Source of the DNA: Amoebidium appalachense
Taxonomy: Eukaryota; Ichthyosporea
Assembly (NCBI GenBank): GCA_963693365.1
Contig: CAVNZM010000007.1
Coordinates: 3,100,001-3,164,000, forward strand
Length of the DNA stretch: 64,000 bases
Direction of reading: 5' to 3'
Made by a program: the position numbers and the translations under genes. Every line of letters begins with the position of its first letter. The first letter of the stretch is position 1. Positions 36,479 through 50,690 of this stretch are shown here, piece by piece. Below the pieces are notes generated by a model. The model was not told the origin of the DNA, searched no databases, and saw only the letters and a list, made by a program, of their open reading frames with translations.

Positions 36479-37086
36479 CAGGGATGTGTCGGGTTGGGTC
36501 GACCCGAGAACCAACCCGGCCGGGTCGGCGTTACCCAACCCCGACCCGGGGCATTTTTGCTCAAACCCGGTCGGCTTTATGACCCGGCGGGTCAGACCCG
36601 TACCCAGCCCGACCGATGGCTCTGACCCGGTCAGTTCCCGCCGGGTCAGGGTAAAGCATGATATAATAACCATAATAAGTAGTACATTTGGATTGATAAT
36701 TGGTTTTCAGGGATTGCACAGTGAACTAATAACAATACAGTATTTTAATCATGTCCATGTATGGTAGTATAAACATTGCCGAGGCATAGTTAGTAACTTA
36801 GCTACAGTAGTAGAGTACTGAGGCTAGGCTAGCGCTTTAATATAAAAAGAGAAAGAAAAGAAAAAGAAAAAAGAGAGAGACAATCGTAACTGCTGTGCAC
36901 GTTACGTTGTGTTTGCTTTAGTCACCACTACCAAGCTCTAAAAAATCAAGTAAGCCGCAAGCACACGAGCACTGTCTGTTCACATGTAGACACCATGCGT
37001 GGAAAAGCCACACACACACCGCGAGCACATGTGCACACACACACAGCACGCACGCACGCAAGCATATCACACACACACACACACGT

Positions 37087-37124
<38 letters not shown>

Positions 37125-37324
37125 ATACATGTCCACACGGCCAGTCCGGGCGAACACCCGAGGTTTGCGCATTTGGTAACCCGCGGGTCAACCCGATCAC
37201 AAGGGTCCAAGACCCGAGTACCAACCCGGTCCGGAGCGAAAAAAAGACGACCCGGCCCGAGACCCACCCGGCCTTTGCGTAAACCCGCCCGAGACCCACC
37301 CGGCCAGTGACCGACACATCCCTG
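36479..37324 (+). mobile_element. Non-autonomous hAT-type DNA transposon, copy 2 (846 bp)
   Basis: Almost identical to 8120-8960 along its whole length, with the same CAGGGATGTGTCGG termini. It carries its own perfect 8-bp duplication TTTAAAGG (36471-36478 and 37325-37332). The main differences are the length of the internal CA repeat and small indels, so the two insertions are fairly recent. Confidence 0.94.
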
Positions 37325-37332
37325 TTTAAAGG

Positions 37333-37857
37333 ATTAATGAAAAGGAGATGATTGGGTACGTGCGCATCGCCAAGGGCGAATGAAATTCTGTCTTCTTGCG
37401 ATTTTGCCGGGTCTCAGTCTCGGACCGTCACCACGTCACGTGACACCGCCCTCGCTGGCTCGTCTGGAGTAATATGCTTCCTGTCACACCCGCAGCCTGA
37501 CTCGGACAAAAAGCGACATTTTATGTATGTTAAAAGATGTTGTCAAAAAAAATCCGCTATGGTAGACACTATGATTCCGCATAGAAAGTATTCAGAAGCA
37601 ACAGCTGGCCCGAGTCCGCACTCAGGTTTTGATGATATGTCCGGTGCTACAGCTGCGTGACAATACCAGCATTTGGTTCGCCCGATGCGCACCCATCTTA
37701 ATCTCCCTAGATCGGCAGTGTACCGTTAGTCACGCGGTTTGTGGAAGCCAGCCTTCCGCAACACTATGGCCCACATGCAGTTCACATAACTCATGTTTAG
37801 CACCACGCAGAAACACGCTCGTCTCTTTTTTTATACCTCTCTTTTGAAGACTTCAAA
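37333..37857. other. Upstream region of secreted-protein gene 1
   Basis: Non-repetitive sequence expected to contain the promoter. No coding frame is recognised. Confidence 0.4.
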
Positions 37858-38229
37858 ATGGCCTCAGGAAAAGCACTCACTCTGGCCGCATGTGCCGTGG
37901 GAGTTTCCTCACAGCTCCTCACCAGCACTCACACACAGGTGGTGGAGCTAACAGCACACCTGGGCGAGGCTTGCCAACCCCACCCACTCAAACCCACTCT
38001 TTTCGACACTGAATATGACAAGTGTCACGTTGTTGCAGATGCAACTGGGAATAAATACAGCCAGCAATACGTGTTTGTGAACGGTGATTATAACCTCTAC
38101 AGGTATGACACTCCGAACTGCCAGGACACCCCAAAGACAGACACTCTCCAACTTGAAGTGGGTGTGGGTGGAAATATTAATGGCGTCGGTGGATGTCAGG
38201 CGTACTCGAGACCTATGGATGCGGACATT
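37858..38229 (+). CDS. Secreted protein family member 1, exon 1 (exon 2 not found)
   Basis: ATG in AAAATGG context opens a hydrophobic leader followed by a Cys-containing domain. It aligns with the minus-strand gene at 41345-42885 through VVELTA/TVKLTA, the EY-(D/N)-(K/R)-C motif, and matching cysteines. The exon ends at GACATT/GTAAGC, the same alignment position and phase as the donor of its paralogue. Without splicing the frame would run only to a stop at 38305-38307. No homologous second exon is visible in the 3.1 kb before the convergent paralogue, so the gene is probably truncated or its exon has diverged. Function is unknown. Confidence 0.65.
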
Positions 38230-41344
<3,115 letters not shown>

Positions 41345-42885
41345 TTAGAACACCGACGCAACCAACGCCGAGAAAATCGCCGCGGCAATCGCCAAGCCGC
41401 CGTTCGCCCGCACATTTGCAGCGGCCGTACTGGGAATAATAGCCGAAAGGTCGTTTCCGTTGTTCCCGTTAGCTGCAGACGCACACCCGTTCCCACCATC
41501 ACACGTGATTTTCATCGACATCGGCGCCTGTCCAGCTGTAAAAGCCACAGGTCCCATACACTTGTTTACTGGGATTGAGCCAGCAAGAGCACTATACGCA
41601 AAGACGGTGCACGAGGGGTCGGAGAAAGTTTGGAACACGGCGTTCCCGTTGTCAATAATCACCTTCATGGCGGCTGTGTTGGCCATGATCGCCTGCCTGT
41701 CGCTCGCCGGCACGCGGTTGAACGTGTCGGGACCAATGGCATCACCGATTGTCGTGCATACGCCCTCCTTAAAGTTGACCTTAACTGATGCACCGAATGC
41801 GCCGGCGGCTGGGTTCATTGTGCAGTTTGCGTTAAAGGTGACGTCGACTGTGAGTGTTCGTGGGTTACCGGAGGGAGTTGCGAAGGAAATGTCACGGCCC
41901 AGGCCCTTGGCAGAAACTGAAGCAGGGGTTTGTGGCTGTGGGAAGACGAAAGTATTTCGTTAGTTTTCTATCTGGAAAAAAAGGAGGGAGGGGGGGGGGG
42001 GGGGGGGGGTGCGAAAGCGCGAAACTATGTACGTTGTGAAACACACAGTATCTCATACGAAAGGATTGTTTGGCCACGGCCGGTGAAAAGGATAGCCAGC
42101 TATCAAGTCTGTGTATCTTTCTCGTTATAGCAAGAATAAGGTCTTGGGAAGAAAGGATGCCCTTTAATGGTGTGCATAATTCAACAAACTCTTAAACACA
42201 CGATGAGTAGAGTTGTGTGTGACTGGTGATATACCGGTTATTCGGGGAAAAAAACATTGTATGTTCTACAAGTGAACGGACCCCACGAGCACCCCACGAG
42301 CATTCAATGGTAATATAATAAGCAATATCTGTGAGGTTGCAGTAGTTTTTCTGCAAGTTTGAGCTGTGCAACACAAAAGATTTTTTGCAGCACATATATG
42401 TACAGACTTCACTGCAAAAAGTATCGAGAACAGTGGTTCAAAGGTAGCAAAAAAACGTCAGTAAAGTGCAACTAGTGTAGTCATGTAGCAGAAGGACAAG
42501 AACCCAACGAAGAAGAAAAGTAAACTAATCCAGGTGATAAGGAATACAAACACACTCCACCTACCAGGTTTGCATCAAACGGCCCGGCGAACGTAGCGCA
42601 TGAGCTGTCCGTGGAGACGACCTGCTCGGTGCCAGCGCCTGCACACCCGGTGGTCTCAAAATCGACCACGACCAGTTTTCCGTCCCTCAGCGTGTGCATC
42701 TGGCTCACCTGCCTGCCCGCACCATTCTTCACATCGAAGCACCTGTTGTATTCTGTGGCAATGAAACCTGCCCCCAGTGCGTGCGTGGCACAACCATTGT
42801 CTGTCCCTGCTGTGAGTTTGACTGTTTCGGCTGATACACCACTGACCGAAGCGGCAGCTACTACGAAAGTTGCGAACTTGGCCAT
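41345..42885 (-). CDS. Secreted, probably GPI-anchored protein (family member 2), two exons
   Basis: Exon 1 is 42565-42885 and exon 2 is 41345-41935, joined in phase 0 across a 629-bp intron (GTAGGT...TTCCCACAG), giving 303 residues. The N-terminus is a clear signal peptide (MAKFATFVVAAASVSGVSA). The body is Ala/Gly/Thr-rich with spaced cysteines, and the C-terminus is a hydrophobic tail (GGLAIAAAIFSALVASVF) after a small-residue stretch, the layout of a GPI-anchor signal. Exon 1 is paralogous to 37858-38229 on the other strand. It is presumably a cell-surface or wall protein; no known family is recognised. Confidence 0.8.
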
Positions 42886-43728
42886 TTTTTCTTACTAATC
42901 TATAACGAAAATTGGTATGTTTTTCTTACAGCTGCAGTACGCGCAGGGCGGAATGGTTTGGTATCAAAGTGTTTGAGCGAGGGAAGTATGAACGAAATTG
43001 AATGGGCTCGGCAACTGAAGGGCTCAGGGCTTCAAACGCGGGTTTTATAGTGAATCTGAGGAATTCAATTTCTTGATCTGATTGGTTGAAGATGCTGATA
43101 ATCAATTGCTTCTACACGCAGCATAATCCACACCCTCCACAGTTGATCAAAGTGCAACACTAATATTATAGCGCATTCATGTATAGACGTTCTTTTTTAA
43201 AAATTTTCCTATTCTTTTTCACATACAATAGCTAGTAGAACAGTTTTCTTATTATAAAAACCGGAGGGTTGTCACAGCCTGAAAAGGCATGATGCAGTCG
43301 TGTGGGCATTGCCCAGATCTTTTCTAGATCTGCCCTCCTCTGGTGTCAGGATCCAGCCCCGGATTCTCCGGTAATTATGAGATTCGAATATCGGATTCGT
43401 GGGCCGGCGGTCACCCCATGTGGCTGTGTGCACGCTGTCTTTGCTCAATACACGCAAAAACAATTTCTTGAATATTTGATTCACTTATTATTTTTTCATA
43501 AAAGTAAAAGATGTTGAAATGCAATACTGTACATGTAGCCCACATGATTTGCAGCTGTCAGTGTTCCGTGTCTATAAATAGCAGCAATACCCGGTAAATT
43601 TAGTGCGGAAGTAACGTTGAAGTGCTGGTACCTCCCGAGGATAAACATATCCGTTTACACCTAGGCTCAAAACTCTGGGTTTAGTGCCTAAATACTGTAG
43701 ATGATAATAATTAGGAAAAAATAAACCT

Positions 43729-43775
<47 letters not shown>

Positions 43776-44058
43776 TTTCGCTTGTCCCGCATGCGGGGAG
43801 GCTCTACAAAGGAACGTTATCAACTTCGGGCAGAGTGAGCGTCCTGAATAGATCTAGCCATCTATCAAGCAACCAATCGTTTTTCGATAATAGTTTTGTT
43901 GTCACCAATCACCTGTCGCCAACAATTTTAGAACAGATGTGATGATAGGGAACTCCGCTGGACCGCTTGGCCTAGAATTCTGTGTTGTTGTCTTCCTCGA
44001 GTTCTTCCCGCTTGTTCTATTTTTTTCCCACCCCTTTTACATGTGCGTGCGTCTGTGC

Positions 44059-44061
<3 letters not shown>
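42886..44061. other. Upstream of secreted-protein gene 2
   Basis: Promoter region of the minus-strand gene, then AT-rich sequence and a C-run of 40 at 43732-43771. A plus-strand frame at 43302-43517 has no recognisable features. Confidence 0.45.
43043..43049 (-). promoter_or_regulatory. Possible TATA box
   Basis: TATAAAA on the minus strand, 158 bp upstream of the ATG of the secreted-protein gene, in otherwise GC-mixed sequence. Confidence 0.35.
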
Positions 44062-44151
<90 letters not shown>

Positions 44152-44188
44152 GGTGGGTGGGTGGGTGGGTGGGTGGGTGTGGGTGGGT

Positions 44189-44225
<37 letters not shown>

Positions 44226-44370
44226 CGCATGTTTTTTGTGTGCGTGTGTGCGTATGTACGTGTGCATGTGTGCGTATGTGCTTGTGTGCGTGTGTGGGCA
44301 TGTTTGCATGCCGTTTTTCTTTTCCATCCTCACCCCTTTTTTCACCCCTTTCACAGGTGTGTGTGTGTGC

Positions 44371-44451
<81 letters not shown>

Positions 44452-44605
44452 TGTGTGTGAGTGCGTGCGTATGTGCGTGTCACAGTTTGTGTATGTGCGT
44501 GTGTGCACTTGCCTCTGTGCGTGTGTGCGTGCGGATGTGCGTGACATGTACATAGGGTGTACATATCATGTGTCTGAGCCTGTGCGTGCGTGCGTGCGTG
44601 CGTTC

Positions 44606-44672
<67 letters not shown>
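44062..44672. repeat. (GT)40, (GGGT)n, (GT)n and (TGCG)n arrays
   Basis: GT at 44062-44142, GGGT tetranucleotides at 44143-44190, GT to 44220, GT again at 44372-44451 and a TGCG tetranucleotide array at 44583-44672. Alternating purine-pyrimidine sequence dominates. Confidence 0.95.
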
Positions 44673-44674
<2 letters not shown>

Positions 44675-44699
44675 GGTGCGTGGGCGTGTACGTACAAGG

Positions 44700-44811
44700 C
44701 CAGGGAGAGGTAGCTGGACACGCTGCCTACTACTACGGTGCTCTTGTGCCCGTGACATGTGGTACATACTGCCATGGGTTGTGCTGGTGCGGCAGTGGCG
44801 GCTGCCACTCT
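44700..44811. other. Exon-like island between microsatellites
   Basis: About 110 bp of non-repetitive sequence, open in frames on both strands. In plus sense it reads a Cys/Gly/Tyr-rich stretch (AAYYYGALVPVTCGTYCHG). In minus sense it follows a CACACACAG acceptor. The coding strand cannot be decided. Confidence 0.25.
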
Positions 44812-45068
44812 GTGTGTGTGCGTGTGTGTGCGTGTGTGTGCGTGCGTGTGTGTGTGTGCGTGCGTGTGTGCGTGAGTGCCACTGGGTGTGCACACGCGCT
44901 GGGGGGCGGGGGGCGAGGGGGCGAGGGCGGGGATGGGGGGGCGGAGGGGGGGGGATTTTTTTATGGGATGTGGCAGGAAGTTTTACCTTTCCATTTTTTC
45001 TTTTTGTGTCGGGGCAGCACAGCAGGGGGGATGGGGCCGGCCCAGGCGGGTGCGGGGAGGGGGGAGGG

Positions 45069-45106
<38 letters not shown>

Positions 45107-45112
45107 ACCGTA

Positions 45113-45296
45113 CCCCATGGATTTTTCTGGTGGGTGGCCACATTATTACAATACATATGCGGCTTCGCGAGCCGTCAGTGTTTCGAATAAAAACCTGCAT
45201 AGCCTGGTGGATGGGAAAAAGGTGCATGTGCAGTCGCTGATGTTTGTGCTCCCTTTTACTCGAATAGTAATACATGATCACGCGCACCTCCCATGA
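45113..45296 (+). other. Exon-like island, plus strand open
   Basis: A protein-like open stretch (YNTYAASRAVSVSNKNLHSL...) ends at a TGA at 45294-45296. It follows a G-run, so no ordinary polypyrimidine acceptor precedes it. The minus strand is open too. Not called as a gene. Confidence 0.25.
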
Positions 45297-45323
45297 CCTA
45301 CAGTATCACTTTATGTTACCGAT

Positions 45324-45329
45324 TTTATT
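45324..45329 (-). promoter_or_regulatory. Polyadenylation signal AATAAA
   Basis: AATAAA on the minus strand, 66 bp after the stop codon of the BTB gene, consistent with its predicted last exon. Confidence 0.5.
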
Positions 45330-45394
45330 TCTGTTGCCTTCCACATACTCGATAAAGACATCAACCTGCACTATTACATAGCACACACATCCAT

Positions 45395-45786
45395 TCAACC
45401 CCACCCATCAGCCCACCCACCCAACCACGCACCCACCACCAACCCAGTCGCAAACATTGACCTAAATACGATACGGGAATTTGCGTGGGTATCAGACTGG
45501 AAAAACAAAACAAGAGCTGAAAAGGAAAGCTTAAGCCAATCTGTGATTGGCAGTTGGATTCAGCAGCCACAAACTCAGGGATTGTGATTCGAAGTAAATA
45601 GTATCCGTTAAGTTTTTTACAAAGGCAGTAATTGTTGCGTAGGCTATATGTGGACACTGCCCATACCCGTACATAGTCGCCGCGTGACAAATACTTACAG
45701 TGGAAGCCCCGATAGTATTCCCAAGGGGAGACTCCTCAATCTAATATGATACAAAAACTTTATGGGGTGGGCCGGGGGGGAAGCTT

Positions 45787-45834
<48 letters not shown>

Positions 45835-46885
45835 ACACACACACACAACTTGTGGCACCCACCCACCCACCCCACCCATCCTCCCTTCCCACTACGCATC
45901 TAGCCCCGGTCTCCCTCTCCCCCCTCCCCCCCCCCCCCCCCCCCCTTAAAAAAAAGAAATAATCCTTATATAAAAAGGTGAAGAAACAAGTTGAACATGT
46001 TGTTCAAAGAATAGTAGGCCCGTACCAAGGCGGCAATGGAGTAGCCTGTTGCCGAGGGTGGGGAGGAAAAGGGGGAAAGGGGGAGAGGGGGGGGGGGGGA
46101 AGAAAGCAAAATGGAAACCATTCCTTTGCACATGTACATGCGATAACCCAGAGCTCTTCGTTACTACTGTACTGTTACACTCTCCTCACCAGCACCCGCG
46201 TAAATTTCTTCATTTTGTAAGACCCGCCTCCCGCACTGTGACACTGGTTGCCGCACTTTTTGGGTCCAGTGTGCACCCCAATATTCCTCGGACAGACCCA
46301 AACCTCCTCCTCCGTTTCGAACGAACACCCCACCACCGCACCCGCATATCTCTGAGACCCATCCAGTTCATCAACATCCACACACTCCCACGGGGAAACA
46401 TTCGTTGATGTTGTTTGCTGCAGCGGTGGTGGTGGTTGTGGCTTCACCTTGGCATCTTCCAGTATTGTAAGTAGCAACGGGATTCCGAAAAACTGGGCGG
46501 AATTACGTAGGGCGAGATAGCGGTCTAGCGAGGTCTCCGTGTAGGTGAATTTGGGAAGCAGGCCAGTGCGAAGAAACTTGAGCAGGTCGGCAAATGTGTC
46601 TCCGTCGTGGTCGATGAAAAACACCTTAAATTTCTCGTTTTCTGAGTTTAAGGTGATGGTGGTTGTCTGCATGGCACCAGAGGAGCTTTCTTGAAGCGAA
46701 CGGAAGAATTCCGAATTTGCTGTAAGTGTCGCTGCGTGTGTGCGAAACACTCGCTCTCCCACGCACAAACGTACCACGCCGCTGGGAGGGAAAAGGCCTA
46801 AGCATTGCTCTGGAGGTTGGGTTTCTCCCTCATGTGCGTTTTCGGAGGAGCTTGAAGATGTGAAGACATGTGTGTCAGTTTCCAT
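45395..46885 (-). CDS. KCTD-like BTB/POZ domain protein, three exons
   Basis: Exons 46190-46885, 45699-45740 (42 bp) and 45395-45496 join in phase 0 into 279 residues. Residues about 36-145 form a T1/KCTD-type BTB fold: VVRLCVGERVFRTHAATL at the start, then FFIDHDGDTFADLLKFLRTG and FTYTETSLDRYLALRNSAQFFG. Such domains oligomerise; many serve as Cullin-3 substrate adaptors or assembly modules. A Pro/Gln linker follows, then a region with no recognised fold, and a short hydrophobic C-terminus (MFATGLVVGAWLGGWADG) that could be a tail anchor. Donors (GTGAGG, GTAAGT) and acceptors (CATATTAG, TTTTTCCAG) are good, and AATAAA lies 66 bp past the stop. Confidence 0.85.
45791..45834. repeat. C-run of about 44
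   Basis: Lies in the BTB gene's first intron, G-rich on the transcript strand, which is opposite to most introns here. Confidence 0.95.
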
Positions 46886-47591
46886 GTTGGGTGAACTCTT
46901 TTGTCTGTCCGTGGCTGCAGAACACCGTTAAGGTAAATTTGATACGGTGGATGTAAACAGTAGATCTAGAGCTCAGGTTTTGATTTTTGTAATATAGCAG
47001 TTATGATCATGGTGCTCGGTTTTAAAAGTGGTTTTGTGTGTGTTCTCTATGTATACGTAGCTTGCATCCGTGTACGGACGTAGGGTTGGCCTGGACTAAA
47101 CACGAACAGGTAAGAAATTGTGAACTTGAACTTGACCTCAAAACGAACTTCACGTGACATGTGTAAATGATCATTGTCCTGTCAACTTGACACAGTGTCC
47201 TAAGAAAACGAACTGTCAAAAGTTTCGACAATGTGTAGCAACTGCACAAATCTATTTAAAAAATAGTGAAAAAACGTCGGGGACACTACCATGGTAAGCG
47301 CCGGTTAGGTAGGCATTGAGGCCTGGAGAGAAAGAGAGAGGGGGGGAGGGAGGGGGGAGGGGGGGGGAGGGGGCAGGGCAGGATAACTTAGACGGGAAGC
47401 AAGTATTTGTATCGATTTACTATTTATTGACCTGGGCATACAGTGCACCAAAAAAGCCCAACCAGGGGCCGGTCTCATATTTACGATTAAGCAAACATAC
47501 CCATTCAGTGGGACAGCATTCGTGTGGGACAGATTAATACTTAATTCATGCAAGTTTTGTGGGAGGATATAGTTTTTGAGATATCTCAGGA
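46886..47591. other. Intergenic region
   Basis: BTB promoter side, including a purine-rich block (47325-47375). No gene is recognised. Confidence 0.4.
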
Positions 47592-47597
47592 TATAAA
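47592..47597 (+). promoter_or_regulatory. Possible TATA box
   Basis: TATAAA 30 bp upstream of the ATG of the candidate small gene at 47627. Confidence 0.3.
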
Positions 47598-47626
47598 GGA
47601 GGCAGGCTCGTTACCAATCATTCAAG

Positions 47627-47699
47627 ATGAGGCTTCGACGTCAACTTAGCAAAATGAACCAGCCAAAAGAAGACAAGTTGGTAAAAGTCCGTGTACGTG

Positions 47700-47790
<91 letters not shown>

Positions 47791-47913
47791 GGGAGGGAGG
47801 GAGGGGAGGGGGGTTACGCGTGGTATTTTGTTTCGAGACATTTCGTCCAACGTGACTGTATGAAGATATGGCAGGACATGCATATGTCATGTGAAGACTG
47901 CACGTGTGGCTGA
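47627..47913 (+). CDS. Speculative two-exon microprotein gene
   Basis: An ATG at 47627 opens 18 codons (MRLRRQLSKMNQPKEDKL) to a GTAAAA donor after 47680. The frame resumes in phase 0 at 47875 after GATATGGCAG and ends after 12 codons (DMHMSCEDCTCG), giving 30 residues with a basic N-terminus and a Cys-rich end. A TATAAA lies upstream and an AATAAA at 47948-47953. The intron is mostly (GT)26 and a G-run, so the acceptor lacks a pyrimidine tract. This rests on signal geometry alone and may be chance. Confidence 0.25.
47706..47789. repeat. (GT)26 then G31
   Basis: Pure GT followed by pure G, then GGGA repeats to 47812. Confidence 0.95.
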
Positions 47914-47947
47914 CACCCCATACTGAAAAACAAATACAAATTCAGAC

Positions 47948-47953
47948 AATAAA
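47948..47953 (+). promoter_or_regulatory. AATAAA motif
   Basis: Candidate polyadenylation signal 35 bp after the stop of the microprotein frame, between two convergent gene ends. Confidence 0.3.
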
Positions 47954-47977
47954 AACCAAAGGGGCTCTTAACTCTTT

Positions 47978-50690
47978 CTACTTCTTCTTTACGCGGAAAT
48001 CCGTCCCACTAGCACAGTGCATGCTTGTGGCTCCACAGAAGCCAATCACGCTGCAGCAGTATGCCTTTGCTGCCGGGTCGGGGTTGCAGCCGGCAGGAAT
48101 GGTGGTGTTGGGGAGGAGGTACTTCTTGCCACATCTGTAATGGGTTAAGGGTATGAGTTTTAAAACTGTGCTTCATCGACAAAACGAAACAAAACAGAAC
48201 GGAACAAAACAGAACAAAACGCATGTACGTACATTGGCGTGTTCGTGCGCATGCGTGGGTGCGCACGCGCGCACACACAAACACGCACGAGCATAAACAG
48301 GCAACATTGTAGTTGAAAAAAATGCTTCCACTAACTACCAATATTCCTACTTTTTTTTGTGTTTTATAGCAGGAAACTAGTGGTTTCGGGTTCGAATTCG
48401 ATTCTCGGGGGGGGGGGGGGGGGGGGGGGGGTTGAGAGCATAACAACTAGACATTTCTCTCAGAAGAACGGCAAAGCAAAGAAAAAGCTGTGTGTGTATG
48501 TCTGTTTGGGGAGGGAGGGGAGGGGAGGGAAGAGAGAGGGGAAATGTGCTTCATTCTCTCAGAAGAACGGCAAAGCAAAGAAAAGCTGTGTGTGTATGTC
48601 TGTTTGGGGAGGGAGCGGAGGGGAGGGAAGAGAGAGGGGAAATGTTTTTTTTCTTCTTTTTCTTTCTTTTTTTTTTTTTTGGGGGGGGGGGGGGGAAGGG
48701 GGGGGGGGTACCGTTTGTCATCTCTCCACGTTTTTGTTGTTGGTGGGTCGCTCTTCACCCGGAAATCAATCGTTCCCGGGCCGGTGCAGAACGTTGGACC
48801 CGACCCGCAAAACCCGGCAGCCGAACAGCAATACTTCCCCACGGAGATCGAAGGGTTGCATTGCGCTTGGTACCCCCCCGGAAAATTGAACTGCGGCAGC
48901 CCACAGCGGTTGTCTGGTCTCCAGCGATTTTTTAGCGGCGCAATAGCAACGGGAGTGGGGGTTTTTTTAATTGTGGTGGTGGTGGTGGTGGTGGTGGTGG
49001 TGGGGGCGATTGTACGGGAGACCAGTCTTGTTGCTGTATTGGTGGTGGTGGTCGAGGTTGGGGTGGGGTTCGCGGGAATAATCGTTGCCGGAGGCGTCGA
49101 AACTTGAGGAAGGAGGGATGCAATGGCCGAAGGGCCGGGTGTAGGGGGACTTGGTAAGGTTATGGGGGCCCCCACTGAACGCAGCCAGTTGGTGTATTGG
49201 GAGACCTTGGTGTAGACACCGTAGACCCCTGGGATAGCACAACCAACTCCATAGCTCACAATGCCGACCTGTGGTGGGGTGGAAGAGTGATTCATGTGAA
49301 TGTCGAAAACATAATAATCAAAGAGATGTTGGGCAAAGAGAACGGGCAACCTCGTAGGCAAGATGGCAAAAATGCCCCCCGGGGGGGGGAGGGGAACAGG
49401 ATGTTTTTTGGGTATAAATGAGCACAAGAGGGAAGGTAAAAGGATAAAAAAAGGACCATGCAAAAAATGAAAAGAAAAGGGAAACCAGGCGGAAGGGGGA
49501 AGGCGGTAATACCGTACCTGCACCTCCTGCCCCGTTGCAGTCTTTGTAAACAGTGGGCCACCGCTATCGCCCACACAGGCGTCCTTCCCGCCCTGGTCGT
49601 AACCGGCACAGATTTTGCCTGGGGCCATGGGGCCGTAAACTTGGGAGCAGCGCTGATACCCTACAACTGGAACCGTCACGGTGTACAGATCACGGTTTAC
49701 TGATGTTTTTTCCCTGCGTTTTGGTTTTTGTTTTTTGGACGTAAGTTTGGAAGAGGAAGGAAAGGAGGAGGAGGTGTGTATGTGTGTGTGTGTGTGTGGG
49801 GAGGGGGGGGGGGGGAGGAAGGGAAGGTGGGAGGGTTTCAAGGTTAGTGTGTTATATGTGGCAACGTGCCGGTATGCATGTGCAGCTTGAAAATCGATAA
49901 AAACGGATAGTACGAGGACGGCTTGGGTTGTTGAAATTCTTGTTCGGGAGCCCCAAATATTTTCCAGGAGTGGGGAAAGGGGGGAGGGGGATTGTAGAAG
50001 ACGTTTCTCACTTATGTATATACATAGGCATAGAAAGCCGTACGAGTCTGCGGCAACGAACACGGAAAAAAGCATGTACCAAAACCAAAGCCTGCATTTT
50101 TTTTTAGGGTGGGGAAGGGATGGGGGGGAGGGGACTTACTGGCTCAAGTAGCCCCATCCCATGACGTCCACCAAATCGTTCTCCTCCTCATTTTCGGGAA
50201 ATTCTGGGGTGTTGACGGCCACAAATGGCGACGCTGTCGGCTTAGTCAACCTTACCACAGCAATGTCGTGGTTCATAGTTGCACGGTCATAGCTCGGATG
50301 CACAAAGTACGCTGCTACCTGAAACGATTGGAAGGTGCTCTGCCTGTCCAAGTTTATCCCGCCCATCATGACAATGTCGCTCTTGATGTACTTTGGTTGG
50401 ATGCAGTGTGCAGCCGTAAGAACCCAGTCCTTTGCTATAAGCGAGCCACCGCAGTAGTGGTTGTAGTATCCATCCGGCCTCTTATACCCAAAAGAGACCA
50501 TCCATGACTTTCCCGTTTTAACCATTGACCCACCAACTATTCTTGCATCTGGGATGATTTCAGGTTCTTGTTCGGGAACATGAGCAACGCCTAGTGGGTT
50601 GTCGCGCGAATAACCCGGTGGCATGAGCAATCGCGCCGTTGTTGGCGTCAATGCTGTGCATAGGCACACAGCGAGTGTTTTGGGCATCAT
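47978..50690 (-). CDS. Secreted trypsin-like serine protease with two C-terminal Cys-rich (chitin-binding-like) modules
   Basis: Exons 50140-50690, 49518-49713, 48712-49268 and 47978-48134 join with closed phases into 486 residues. Order: signal peptide (about 1-20), short propeptide, activation site R50/IVGG, S1 protease domain to about residue 285, Thr/Pro-rich linker with a poly-Thr run, and two repeats of the pattern W-R-x-D-x-R-C-G...C-N-P...C-C-S...G-F-C-G...D-F-R. Catalytic residues are His95 (LTAAHC), Asp142 (HDIAVV) and Ser234 (GDSGGP). Asp228 sits six residues before the serine, predicting trypsin-like Lys/Arg specificity. The second module forms only after splicing exon 3 to exon 4. 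The CCS-GFCG core resembles hevein-type chitin-recognition motifs, so the tail may anchor the protease to a glycan wall. The start could be either of two adjacent Met codons. Confidence 0.92.
48455..48652. repeat. 99-bp tandem duplication in the last protease intron
   Basis: Two nearly identical units (each with TCTCAGAAGAACGGCAAAGC) start at about 48455 and 48554, followed by a T-run and G-run next to exon 3. Confidence 0.88.

Noticed and set aside
43302-43517. 72-codon plus-strand frame
   Set aside because: No domain, splice or promoter support; the minus strand is also open.
48370-48405. tRNA B-box-like GGGTTCGAATTC
   Set aside because: No A-box or cloverleaf partner at the expected distance; it lies in a protease intron.
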